The notes: generated by a model not told the origin, from the sequence alone. Shown: positions 1 to 5,308, counted from the stretch's first letter. The stretch: 8,679 nt of DNA from Hyphomicrobiales bacterium (GCA_015494375.1 WGBL01000065.1:1-8679); one strand, 5' to 3'. Numbers and translations: made by a program.

Positions 1-15
1 CCCCCTAGAAGGGGG
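1..15. repeat. Short C/G hairpin at the window edge
   Basis: Five C and five G residues flank a 5-nt loop (TAGAA), giving a 5-bp GC hairpin cut close by the window edge. There is no T-tract on either side, so a terminator role is not supported. It may be the inner end of a larger palindrome that lies outside the window. Confidence 0.3.
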
Positions 16-51
16 AGGCAAAACAACAGTCAACCGGATAGCAGTGGGCGT

Positions 52-127
52 GACCCGGGTATCCAGGGTAACACACAAAGACCGCTGCGGCTCTTGGCCC
101 TGGATCGCCGGGTCTTGGCCCGGCGAT
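52..127. repeat. Intergenic palindrome with two competing folds
   Basis: The arms 52-68 (GACCCGG-gt-ATCCAGGG) and 98-114 (CCCTGGAT-cg-CCGGGTC) are complementary at 15 of 17 positions around a 29-nt spacer that holds a small CCG-CTG-CGG hairpin (82-90). The right arm also belongs to a second, perfect 9-bp hairpin: ATCGCCGGG at 104-112 with CCCGGCGAT at 119-127. The two folds cannot form together. The second hairpin resembles the GATCGCCGGGTC-type palindromes scattered between genes in many Hyphomicrobiales. It lies downstream of the carbonic anhydrase gene. Confidence 0.65.
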
Positions 128-164
128 GGCGCAAACAAAAGTGCCGCGCGCTCTCTTAGATGTC

Positions 165-211
165 ATCCTCGGGCCGTGTGGGGCGAAAGCCCCATCGCGT
201 GACCCGAGGAT
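165..211. repeat. Intergenic palindrome with GAAA-capped inner hairpin
   Basis: The outer arms ATCCTCGGG (165-173) and CCCGAGGAT (203-211) are perfectly complementary. Nested inside is TGGGGC-GAAA-GCCCCA (179-194), a 6-bp stem that as RNA would carry a GNRA tetraloop. The right flank, GCGTGACCCG at 197-206 followed by ATCCAG, repeats the left arm of the preceding palindrome (GCGTGACCCG at 48-57), so both are probably variants of one repeat family. I see no gene in this stretch. Confidence 0.65.
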
Positions 212-327
212 CCAGCGCAAACGTTGGCGAAGCCACATTCTTGTGTTTCTTGGGCCCACTCACCGCCCCCTGCCAGCCGCCGGGGTGCGTGATGGAAACG
301 TGGTGGTTCCGGTGGCGCAACGTTGTC

Positions 328-396
328 GCCCCGGAAGAAATGCGGCCACCGCCGCTGCCGGCAAGCGCGCCGTCAACCCGCATTTCTTTCCGGGGC
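328..396. repeat. Long near-perfect palindrome, 18-bp arms
   Basis: Arm 328-345 (GCCCCGGAAGAAATGCGG) is complementary to 378-396 over all 18 positions, with one extra T in the right arm as a bulge. The spacer is 32 nt. There is no poly-T run, so a simple intrinsic terminator is unlikely. Just upstream, GCGCAACGTTGTCG at 315-328 is a near copy of GCGCAAACGTTGGCG at 215-229, so the stretch 215-330 has also been partly duplicated. An imperfect inner hairpin at 260-269/282-292 lies between them. Confidence 0.7.
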
Positions 397-434
397 CCAT
401 GAATACCATGCCTCTGAGAGGTTCGGGGTTATGG

Positions 435-504
435 GTCCCCGATAATCCCGCGGGAATAGGGCGGTGCAAGATGGCACCCATTGCGGCCGCGGGATTTCGG
501 GGAC
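435..504. repeat. Long near-perfect palindrome with inner hairpin
   Basis: Arm 435-453 pairs with 487-504 over 18 positions with one unpaired A in the left arm. The 33-nt spacer contains a second hairpin, GGTGC (463-467) with GCACC (474-478). The left arm itself includes the perfect 10-bp palindrome TCCCGCGGGA (446-455). The plan (arms of about 18 bp, one bulged base, spacer of about 32 nt) matches the 328-396 element although the sequence differs. It lies 34 bp beyond the stop codon of the carbonic anhydrase gene and could protect that mRNA's 3' end, which is inference. Confidence 0.7.
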
Positions 505-525
505 GACAGCGGCGCGCTCCCCTTC

Positions 526-567
526 AGGCTTCTGGCTTCAGGCTTCTGGCTTCAGGTTTTTGGCTTC
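526..567. repeat. Three 14-bp tandem repeats at a gene end
   Basis: AGGCTTCTGGCTTC occurs perfectly at 526-539 and 540-553, and as a diverged copy (AGGTTTTTGGCTTC) at 554-567. Each unit is itself a doubled heptamer, (A/T)GGCTTC. On the minus strand the array encodes the last residues of the carbonic anhydrase (KNLKPEA) and supplies its TGA stop at 538-540. The array then continues past the stop. Such an array may gain or lose units by slippage. Confidence 0.85.
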
Positions 568-1200
568 TGCCCCGCCGCCCGCGATGGCCTCGAGCGCGCG
601 GGTCCTGGGATCGAGACGGTGGAGCGTGCCCTCGACAACATCATAATACCAGCCATGGATTGCCAGCCGGCCCGCTTCGACGCGCGCCTTGAGCCAAGGG
701 AACGTCAACAGATTCTCGAGCGACAGGGCCAAGGCCTCACGCTCACAGGCCCGCTGGCGAGCCTCGGGCGCCGCCTCATCAGTGGCCGCGAGGCGCGTGA
801 GGGCCGGCGCCGCAATCTCCATCCAGCGGCCTAGGAAGGATTGGCGATCACCCCCACCGGCGCCCTCCAACAGGGCGCGAATGCCGCCACAGCGGGCATG
901 CCCCAACACCACGATATCGGCGACCTCGAGCGCCTTGACCGCAAACTCGAGCGCAGCGCTCGTGCCGTGATAGCGCCCTTCGGACTCATAAGGGGGGACC
1001 AAGTTGGCGACATTGCGAATGATGAACAAGTCGCCGGGCGCGGCATCAAACAGGATGGCGGGGCTCACCCGTGAGTCACAGCACGAGATAAGCGCCACCG
1101 TTGGCGACTGGCCACCCGCCAGCGCGCGCAGATGCGCCTCGTTTTGTCGGAAATAGCCGCTGCGAAAGCGCTCATAACCGGCAATGAGCTGATTAGGCAT
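538..1200 (-). CDS. Beta-class carbonic anhydrase
   Basis: This zinc enzyme interconverts CO2 and bicarbonate in the cytoplasm, feeding bicarbonate to carboxylases or balancing pH. The 220-aa product has the full beta-class signature. C40-x-D42-S-R44 gives one zinc ligand and the Asp-Arg dyad, and H101-x2-C104 in GHARCGG gives the other two ligands. FIIRNVANLVPP (59-70) and HGTSAALEFAVKAL (78-91) are typical of the bacterial clade with about 210-220 residues. No signal peptide is seen. The ATG at 1200 is preceded on the minus strand by GGAGG (1213-1217) 12 nt away. A weak promoter candidate lies at 1238-1268 (TTGGCT, 19 nt, TATCAA). The gene is divergent from nadK. The last residues are encoded by a tandem repeat and are probably dispensable. 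Family membership is certain; the physiological role is inferred. Confidence 0.96.
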   Translation of the reverse strand: MPNQLIAGYERFRSGYFRQNEAHLRALAGGQSPTVALISCCDSRVSPAILFDAAPGDLFIIRNVANLVPPYESEGRYHGTSAALEFAVKALEVADIVVLGHARCGGIRALLEGAGGGDRQSFLGRWMEIAAPALTRLAATDEAAPEARQRACEREALALSLENLLTFPWLKARVEAGRLAIHGWYYDVVEGTLHRLDPRTRALEAIAGGGAEAKNLKPEA

Positions 1201-1673
1201 TGTGATGGGGCCCCTCCAGTCATTCTTGGAGCATCGATTGATAGGGGAAACTCGCAGAGGTTAGCCAATCTGCACAAGCAGTTGCGGATGGGAACAAGCC
1301 AAAACCCATGACCCGCCGCGAGTTGTCCTTTACACGGGATTGGCGCGCATGTCTGGCTATTCTGCCCATTGCCCCGACACACACGTCGTTTACCCGGGTG
1401 TTGTTTCAGTGTAGGCAAGCGGTGCAGCGGGGCGCAACAATCGGGCCTAGGCAGCGCGGAGCGTCTCACGCGCCGAGTTTGCCGTTGCGCGCCCCCGTGA
1501 AACCGCCGCGGCAAGGCGTGAGGCCATCACTTGTGCTTATCTGGCTGCGATAGACCGGGGGGCGAAGGGCGGTGGTCTGAATTGGAGAGTTAGGGGCGCG
1601 CGGGTGTGGACCGTGGGGTGAGGGCTGAGGTTGACATCCAAAACTATGAGGTCCGGGCGCACGGGTGTGGGGC
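1201..1673. other. Divergent intergenic region, carbonic anhydrase to nadK
   Basis: These 473 bases separate two genes that start in opposite directions and should hold both promoters. I see no convincing gene. A TTGACA at 1631-1636 has no matching -10 box at normal spacing, so it is not called as a promoter. An imperfect inverted repeat is present: CTCACGC (1465-1471) and TTGCCG (1479-1484) face CGGCAA (1509-1514) and GCGTGAG (1516-1522). Open frames here are short and do not resemble proteins. Confidence 0.6.
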
Positions 1674-2453
1674 ATGGCTGAGGCCAAGAAGTTCAAGCGG
1701 ATCGCATTCGTTGCCAGCGAGGCGCCCGAGGCCCAACGGGCCCTCGAGGTGCTGACGGCGCGTTATGGCAATGCACCCCTCAAGAGTGCCGATGCCATTG
1801 TTGCGCTCGGTGGCGATGGGCTGATGCTGCAAACGCTCCATCGCTTCATGAATTCGCAAATCCCCATCTATGGCATGAACCGTGGCTCGGTGGGCTTCTT
1901 GATGAACGAGTATTGCGAGGACGACCTGCCGGCACGGCTCGCGAACGCCGAGATCAATCTCCTCCACCCCCTCAAGATGACCGCCCGCAATCTCGCCGAT
2001 GAAACCCAATCGGCCCTTGCCATCAATGAGGTGTCGCTTTTTCGCCAAACGCACCAGGCGGCCAAGCTCAGGATTGCCATCGATGGCACGGTGCGTATGG
2101 AAGAGCTCATTGCCGATGGCGTTCTGGTGGCAACCCCGGCCGGCAGCACGGCCTACAACCTCTCTGTCCATGGCCCCATCCTGCCCATTAACGCACCACT
2201 CCTGGCGCTTACGCCCATCAGCCCCTTCAGGCCGCGTCGTTGGCGTGGTGCCATCCTGTCGAACCGGGCCAAAATCCTGATCGAGGTTCTCGAGCCAACA
2301 AAGCGTCTGGTGAGCGCCGTTGCCGATCACACCGAGTTTCGCGATGTTGCGGCCGTTTCTGTCGCCGAGGACACGGAAAGCGATCTCCTGATGATGTTCG
2401 ATCCAGGCCACGCGCTCGATGAGCGGATTCTCAATGAGCAATTCCGCTATTGA
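1674..2453 (+). CDS. nadK: NAD kinase
   Basis: NAD kinase phosphorylates NAD to NADP, the only known route to NADP, in the cytoplasm. The 259-aa product shows the diagnostic GGDG (46-49) with the catalytic Asp48, YGMNRGSVGFLMNEY (66-80), NEV (118-120), and the NAD-binding block around ADGVLVATPAGSTAY (147-161). Its length fits the short alphaproteobacterial form. I chose the ATG at 1674 because it gives the family-like opening MAEAKKFKRIAFVAS. An in-frame GTG at 1665 would add three residues and has a GAGG 13 nt upstream, so it cannot be excluded; the ribosome site is weak in either case. The gene converges on the transglycosylase gene with 112 bp between them, and no terminator is visible. 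Its last codons are partly duplicated downstream. Confidence 0.96.
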   Translation: MAEAKKFKRIAFVASEAPEAQRALEVLTARYGNAPLKSADAIVALGGDGLMLQTLHRFMNSQIPIYGMNRGSVGFLMNEYCEDDLPARLANAEINLLHPLKMTARNLADETQSALAINEVSLFRQTHQAAKLRIAIDGTVRMEELIADGVLVATPAGSTAYNLSVHGPILPINAPLLALTPISPFRPRRWRGAILSNRAKILIEVLEPTKRLVSAVADHTEFRDVAAVSVAEDTESDLLMMFDPGHALDERILNEQFRY

Positions 2454-2547
2454 GTGCCCAAGTTGGCCGCATCCGAGAATGGACAGCAGGCCTCCGAGAG
2501 CGCACGAGTTCCGCTATCGATTGTGAGTGCCCAAGCTGGCCGCATCC
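2442..2547 (+). repeat. Duplicated nadK end, two direct copies
   Basis: TTCCGCTAT-TGAGTGCCCAAG-(T/C)-TGGCCGCATCC occurs at 2442-2474, covering the last three nadK codons and the stop, and again at 2509-2547. The second copy has six extra bases (CGATTG) after TTCCGCTAT and one C for T change. Apart from that insertion, 32 of 33 bases match. The copies start 67 bp apart, so the second is out of frame with nadK, and neither holds a further gene. The sequence between them is not related. Confidence 0.85.
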
Positions 2548-2565
2548 ATGATGCGCGGTCGAATC

Positions 2566-3567
2566 TCAGGGTGAGGAGTGGGTGGGGCCAAGGTTCGCAA
2601 ATGTCGCCCCCGTCGGCGTGTTGCTTTCCTCAAACCCGATGGGACCGCGTAGGGCGGCGCTCACTGGCGCCGGAGCGGGTGGAGCGGAGAGAGGCGGTCT
2701 GGTGGCGACGACCGAGGCCAGCTGGGGCGCGTGTGCGCCCTTACGACGGGCGGTTGGCGCGCGCTGAGGGGTGGCGGGGTGGCGGAGCACCGCCTTTAAT
2801 CTCACACGCGTTGCGGCACGGCGGCCGGCCGCCGCCCCAGAGCTGCGGGCCTGCTTTGCTATGGCAGCCGGGCTGCGGCGCCGGCCATCGCTCGGCGCCA
2901 AGCGAATGACCAGGGTTTGCCAGCCGCTCGTGTTGTGCGGATCATGCCCCCGCTTCGGGCGATCGTATCTGGCAATGAGGCGGCGGTAGACCTCGCGCAC
3001 CGTGCGTGCTCGGCCTTGGTCATAAAAGATCGCGCGGTTGGCCTTGGCCGCGGCGGGAAAGAGTGCGGCGGCCGTGGCCGTGGGGCGCCGTGCGGCGGCG
3101 CGAATGAGCTTGGCCGCATCGCCCGGTCCGAGGAAGTGCGCAAGATAGAGTTCGCCTTGGCTCGGCTTTCGGCCGATGTCGCGCGCGAGGAATTGCGCGT
3201 TTCGCTGAGCGAAGGCGCCTGCCATCATGGCGGCGATGTGAGGGTCGTTGCGCAAGGTGAGAAGTTGGCGCCGGGCTTTAGGGTCGGGCACGACATAGCG
3301 ACCGCTCTTGGTGCGGATGATCTTTTCGGCTTCGGCGGCAAGCCCGAGGCGCGGGCCTTCCTCTTTGAGTGTCTTGAGCCAGGTCTCTTCGATGAACTGG
3401 AAAAGGCCGCGCGCACTCGAGGTGGGAGCGCGTGCGGTGGCTTCAAAGCCGCTTTCCTTGGCCGCGGTATGGAGCAAGTAGTCGTAATCGGCACCCGTGG
3501 TGGCGCTGGCCAACGAGAGGGCGAGTGCAACCTGATAAGGAACTTCGAGAATCGAACCCGACGCCAT
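2566..3567 (-). CDS. SLT-type lytic transglycosylase with basic tail
   Basis: This is a predicted lytic transglycosylase, a family that cleaves the MurNAc-GlcNAc bond of peptidoglycan to leave a 1,6-anhydro end. In the 333-aa product the SLT fold starts near residue 28. KESGF has the likely catalytic Glu38, followed by SSARGLFQFIEETW (50-63), AAMMAGAFAQRN (112-123) and GELYLAHFLGPG (138-149). The same order is familiar in Hyphomicrobiales proteins. From about residue 203 the chain is rich in Arg, Ala and Pro and looks disordered. No convincing signal peptide is seen; the N-terminus VALALSLASATTGA reads as a family helix, so the route to the periplasm is unclear. The ATG at 3567 has GAGG 12 nt upstream and three TTGRAAG repeats before it. 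The gene stands alone, convergent with nadK. The fold is confident; the exact role (general wall turnover or making room for a secretion or flagellar machine) is not known. Confidence 0.88.
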   Translation of the reverse strand: MASGSILEVPYQVALALSLASATTGADYDYLLHTAAKESGFEATARAPTSSARGLFQFIEETWLKTLKEEGPRLGLAAEAEKIIRTKSGRYVVPDPKARRQLLTLRNDPHIAAMMAGAFAQRNAQFLARDIGRKPSQGELYLAHFLGPGDAAKLIRAAARRPTATAAALFPAAAKANRAIFYDQGRARTVREVYRRLIARYDRPKRGHDPHNTSGWQTLVIRLAPSDGRRRSPAAIAKQARSSGAAAGRRAATRVRLKAVLRHPATPQRAPTARRKGAHAPQLASVVATRPPLSAPPAPAPVSAALRGPIGFEESNTPTGATFANLGPTHSSP

Positions 3568-3590
3568 GAACGCTCACGACCTCACAAAAT

Positions 3591-3625
3591 GACACTTCAA
3601 GAAGCTTCCAACAGGACACTTCCAA
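3591..3625 (-). promoter_or_regulatory. Three TTGRAAG direct repeats before the transglycosylase gene
   Basis: On the minus strand, TTGGAAGTGTC (3625-3615), TTGGAAGCTTC (3611-3601) and TTGAAGTGTC (3600-3591) follow one another at 14- and 11-bp steps, ending 23 bp before the start codon. The first two lie in a wider 14-bp repeat, with CTTCCAACA on the plus strand at 3605-3613 and 3619-3627. Regular spacing near a start suggests protein-binding sites or a leader repeat; no regulator can be named. Confidence 0.5.
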
Positions 3626-4027
3626 CAAGATGGCGCATTCGAGATTTCCGCGATCCCGGGAGCGGGCCTCGCCGGAAGTCATATCGCTTTGATGAGCCGC
3701 AAGAGTAGGCGAGTGTGGTTTATGAGGCGTTAAAGCCTGTGCCAATCGGCAACACGAGAGACAAGAGCAAAGGCGCCCCAAGCCGGTCGCGTGCTTGTAT
3801 CTCGAGTGAGTCACAAGGGCCATGAAGGACGCACGCTTGAACGAACACGCGCCGTGACGAGCAAGGACAGCGGTGGGCGTGAGCCGGGTGGAAGCGCATC
3901 AAGCTCACAAGGCCGCGTGGCCGCGTGCCCCCAACAATTGGCTCGTGAACCGACAAACCCCTGGGGCCCCAAAACGAGCTCACGAAGCAGCTTGGGAACC
4001 CGGCATGCCCCATCTGGCGGGCTCGGC
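3626..4027. other. Intergenic region between two minus-strand genes
   Basis: About 400 bases separate the end of the lipoprotein gene from the repeats before the transglycosylase gene. I see no convincing gene. Two small palindromic patches are present. At 3646-3677, TTCCGCG faces CGCCGGAA with one bulge around a CCCGGG core. At 3931-3995, GCTCGTGA (3941-3948) faces TCACGAAGC (3980-3988) with one bulge, and CCAA and TTGG extend the outer ends, around TGGGGCCCCA (3962-3971). Open frames across this stretch have no protein-like features. Confidence 0.55.
3867..3889 (+). repeat. Second copy of a dispersed repeat seen at 38-60
   Basis: GTGGGCGTGAGCCGGGT at 3873-3889 matches GTGGGCGTGACCCGGGT at 44-60 at 16 of 17 positions. 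With the six preceding bases the two stretches agree at 20 of 23 positions. The first copy overlaps the left arm of the palindrome at 52-127, but the matching right arm is absent here, so this looks like a fragment of the same element. Confidence 0.5.
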
Positions 4028-4049
4028 TCAGCCGGCCGGGCCCGGCTGA
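4028..4049 (-). repeat. Hairpin covering the lipoprotein stop codon
   Basis: TCAGCCGG (4028-4035) and CCGGCTGA (4042-4049) form a perfect 8-bp GC-rich stem around a 6-nt loop. On the minus strand it covers the last six sense codons and the TGA stop. No T-tract follows, so it is more likely an mRNA 3'-end stabiliser or a Rho-assisted stop than an intrinsic terminator. Confidence 0.45.
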
Positions 4050-4681
4050 TCGAAGGCGACGAGCAGTCTGTAGTCGGCGGGCCGTGTCCCTTCGGGGAAA
4101 CGGAACGTTACAGTGCGCACCACCGAGAAATAGGCAATCGGCCGCTCGGGCGGAATGTCCACCGACACATTGATTGCCTGGGCCTGTATCGTGCTGCGGT
4201 TGTAGTCGAGCACGCGCACCTTGAGCGGCAGATGCACCTTGCCGGGCTGGCCGCGTGGGCCGAGCAACACACGGCCCGAGAAGCCATACTTGACGGACAT
4301 GCGGCCCGGCTCGATCTGGCATTCGCGTGCCGTCTTGGTGATTTCGCCGCGATGGAGTATGGCGAGGCCGTCGCCTTCGCGCCCAGCCTCATAGCGGGTG
4401 AGGAAACGGTCGTTGGGCGAGATCACCATCTTCGGGCAGCCATGGGCGACAAGGGCGCTTGTGTCGCCGCCGCCGGTTCCCGATTTGGCGGCCATGAGCA
4501 GCTGCTCCTCGGTCACCCGTGCGACCGTTGGTGTGCTCTCATTGTCGTCGCCGAAGATCGCCGAGCCGAGGCTCGATGTCAGGCCAGTGATACCGCAGCC
4601 TCCGAGAACCACGGCCGAAAGGCCCATGGCCACAGCGTTTCTCAAACGCCGCAAAACCCGCCACGGATGGTTTGCTTTCAT
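4028..4681 (-). CDS. Conserved lipoprotein of unknown function
   Basis: I recognise this only as a lipoprotein similar to conserved alphaproteobacterial hypotheticals; its function is not known to me. The 217-aa product has a basic start (RVLRRLRN, 8-15), a hydrophobic stretch (16-27) and the lipobox LGGC with Cys29 as the acylated residue. Residue +2 is Gly, which by the E. coli rule points to the outer membrane. A low-complexity linker leads to a soluble domain with two further cysteines (C82, C121) that could form a disulfide. YGFSGRVLLGPRGQPGKVHLPLKV is followed by strand-like sequence to the end, suggesting a small beta-rich periplasmic domain. The ATG at 4681 has GGGGGGA about 9 nt upstream. 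An in-frame TTG at 4708 would sit almost at the predicted transcription start, so it is less likely. The gene appears monocistronic. Confidence 0.85.
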   Translation of the reverse strand: MKANHPWRVLRRLRNAVAMGLSAVVLGGCGITGLTSSLGSAIFGDDNESTPTVARVTEEQLLMAAKSGTGGGDTSALVAHGCPKMVISPNDRFLTRYEAGREGDGLAILHRGEITKTARECQIEPGRMSVKYGFSGRVLLGPRGQPGKVHLPLKVRVLDYNRSTIQAQAINVSVDIPPERPIAYFSVVRTVTFRFPEGTRPADYRLLVAFDQPGPAG

Positions 4682-4712
4682 AAGCCCCGATCCCCCCGGT
4701 TGCCCCAAAGCC

Positions 4713-4732
4713 TATGCCATCATATGCCATCA
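4713..4732. repeat. Exact 10-bp tandem duplication in a promoter
   Basis: TATGCCATCA occurs twice back to back at 4713-4722 and 4723-4732. The 10-bp period is about one helical turn. On the minus strand the junction of the two copies makes the TATGAT used as the predicted -10 box of the lipoprotein gene. Confidence 0.8.
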
Positions 4733-4748
4733 CAGGTGTGCGTGTTCA
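4719..4748 (-). promoter_or_regulatory. Predicted sigma-70 promoter of the lipoprotein gene
   Basis: On the minus strand TGAACA (4748-4743, 4 of 6 to TTGACA) is separated by 18 bp from TATGAT (4724-4719, 5 of 6 to TATAAT). Transcription would begin near 4711 and give a leader of about 30 nt before the ATG at 4681. Only sequence resemblance supports this. Confidence 0.45.
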
Positions 4749-4784
4749 CTCTGTGCGCGTGACGCCCCCGCCCTGATACATCTC

Positions 4785-4896
4785 TCCATCGCGGTGTCGG
4801 CCGCCGGGATCGCTCCGTTGTGCCGCCGTCTCGGCCGCCGGAATTGCCCCATCGCGACGCCGTGTCGACCGCCGGGCTCGCTCCGTCGCGACGCCG
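4785..4896. repeat. 34-bp tandem repeat, about 3.5 copies
   Basis: The units lie at 4785-4813 (29 bp, lacking the five bases ACGCC), 4814-4847 (34 bp), 4848-4881 (34 bp) and a partial unit at 4882-4896. The first and third agree at 26 of 29 aligned positions, the second and third at 24 of 34, and the partial unit matches the third at 13 of 15. The core is TCGCGACGCCGTGTCGGCC followed by GCCGGGNTCGC. A 34-bp period is not a multiple of three, so this is not a coding repeat. It lies in the gap between the lipoprotein promoter and ispH. Confidence 0.8.
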
Positions 4897-5228
4897 GCCG
4901 CTCACCTCTCCGCAGTGCCAGGCTCGCAATCTCCCGTCTGCGTGCCGGTTGCCTCGATTGCGGCGCCACACACCTCGCCGGCCCCAGAAGCCTGCCCCAG
5001 GGCGCGACACCTCACGGCATGCTATGGACCACAAAGCGGGCCATTTATGGGCGGGCAGGCGAATCAGACTGCACCGCAACGTATACATACACCGCAAGAA
5101 CGACTATCAATAGCCGCGTCGGTGCCTCTTCAGACGCTGCAAGCTTTATCTTGGAAGACCGAATCGGTAGCGACCAGTCTGAGCGCAGTGCCGAACGAAC
5201 CGGCTCAAACCAGGCGATGGAGATGTAT
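4897..5228. other. Upstream region of ispH, no gene seen
   Basis: No convincing gene is present in these roughly 330 bases; the open frames crossing them look random. The one patterned spot is CACCGCAA at 5072-5079 repeated at 5090-5097, flanking the hexamer palindrome GTATAC (5081-5086). A direct pair 18 bp apart around an AT-rich step could be an operator or part of the ispH promoter, but no good -35 box is found at the right distance. If ispH has its own promoter it should be in this stretch or in the repeats on either side. Confidence 0.45.
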
Positions 5229-5306
5229 CTGAAAACCAGGTGCGCCACCTGAAACCAAGGGCCCCTCCTCAGACCAAGAGCCCCTCCTGAGACCAGGCGA
5301 CCCAAG
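5229..5306 (+). repeat. Degenerate 18-21-bp repeats abutting the ispH start
   Basis: Four related units follow each other: 5229-5248, 5249-5269, 5270-5288 and 5289-5306. The shared pattern is CTGAAACCAAGGGCCCCTCC, with the two middle units most alike (GACCAAGAGCCCCTCCT in the third). The last unit ends two bases before the ispH ATG, and its AGGCGA (5295-5300) is the only Shine-Dalgarno-like sequence, 8 nt from the start. The repeat therefore forms the mRNA leader or its end. Confidence 0.65.
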
Positions 5307-5308
5307 CG

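Noticed and set aside
435..504. Intrinsic terminator of the carbonic anhydrase gene
   Set aside because: The stem is long but no T-tract follows on the minus strand, and the 33-nt spacer is too large for a usual terminator loop.
126..692. 188-codon open frame on the plus strand across the repeats and the carbonic anhydrase end
   Set aside because: It crosses several palindromes, has no recognisable domain and is antisense to a certain gene. In GC-rich DNA such frames are expected.
1631..1659. TTGACA as a -35 box for nadK
   Set aside because: No acceptable -10 hexamer is found 16-19 bp downstream; the sequence there is GC-rich.
1644..2441. 265-codon open frame antisense to nadK
   Set aside because: It mirrors nadK codons almost end to end. 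nadK has every family motif and this frame has none.
2917..3708. 263-codon plus-strand frame opposite the transglycosylase gene
   Set aside because: It is a shadow of the real gene on the other strand, with no protein-like motifs or ribosome site.
3720..4322. 200-codon minus-strand frame overlapping the lipoprotein gene in another frame
   Set aside because: The lipoprotein frame has a lipobox, start site and promoter. This one has none of these.
4785..4896. CRISPR array
   Set aside because: The 34-bp units are directly adjacent with no unique spacers, and no cas genes are present.
4398..5252. 284-codon plus-strand frame from inside the lipoprotein gene to near ispH
   Set aside because: It runs through the lipoprotein gene in antisense, its promoter and a 34-bp non-coding repeat. 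Its composition is Arg/Pro/Ser-rich and random-looking.
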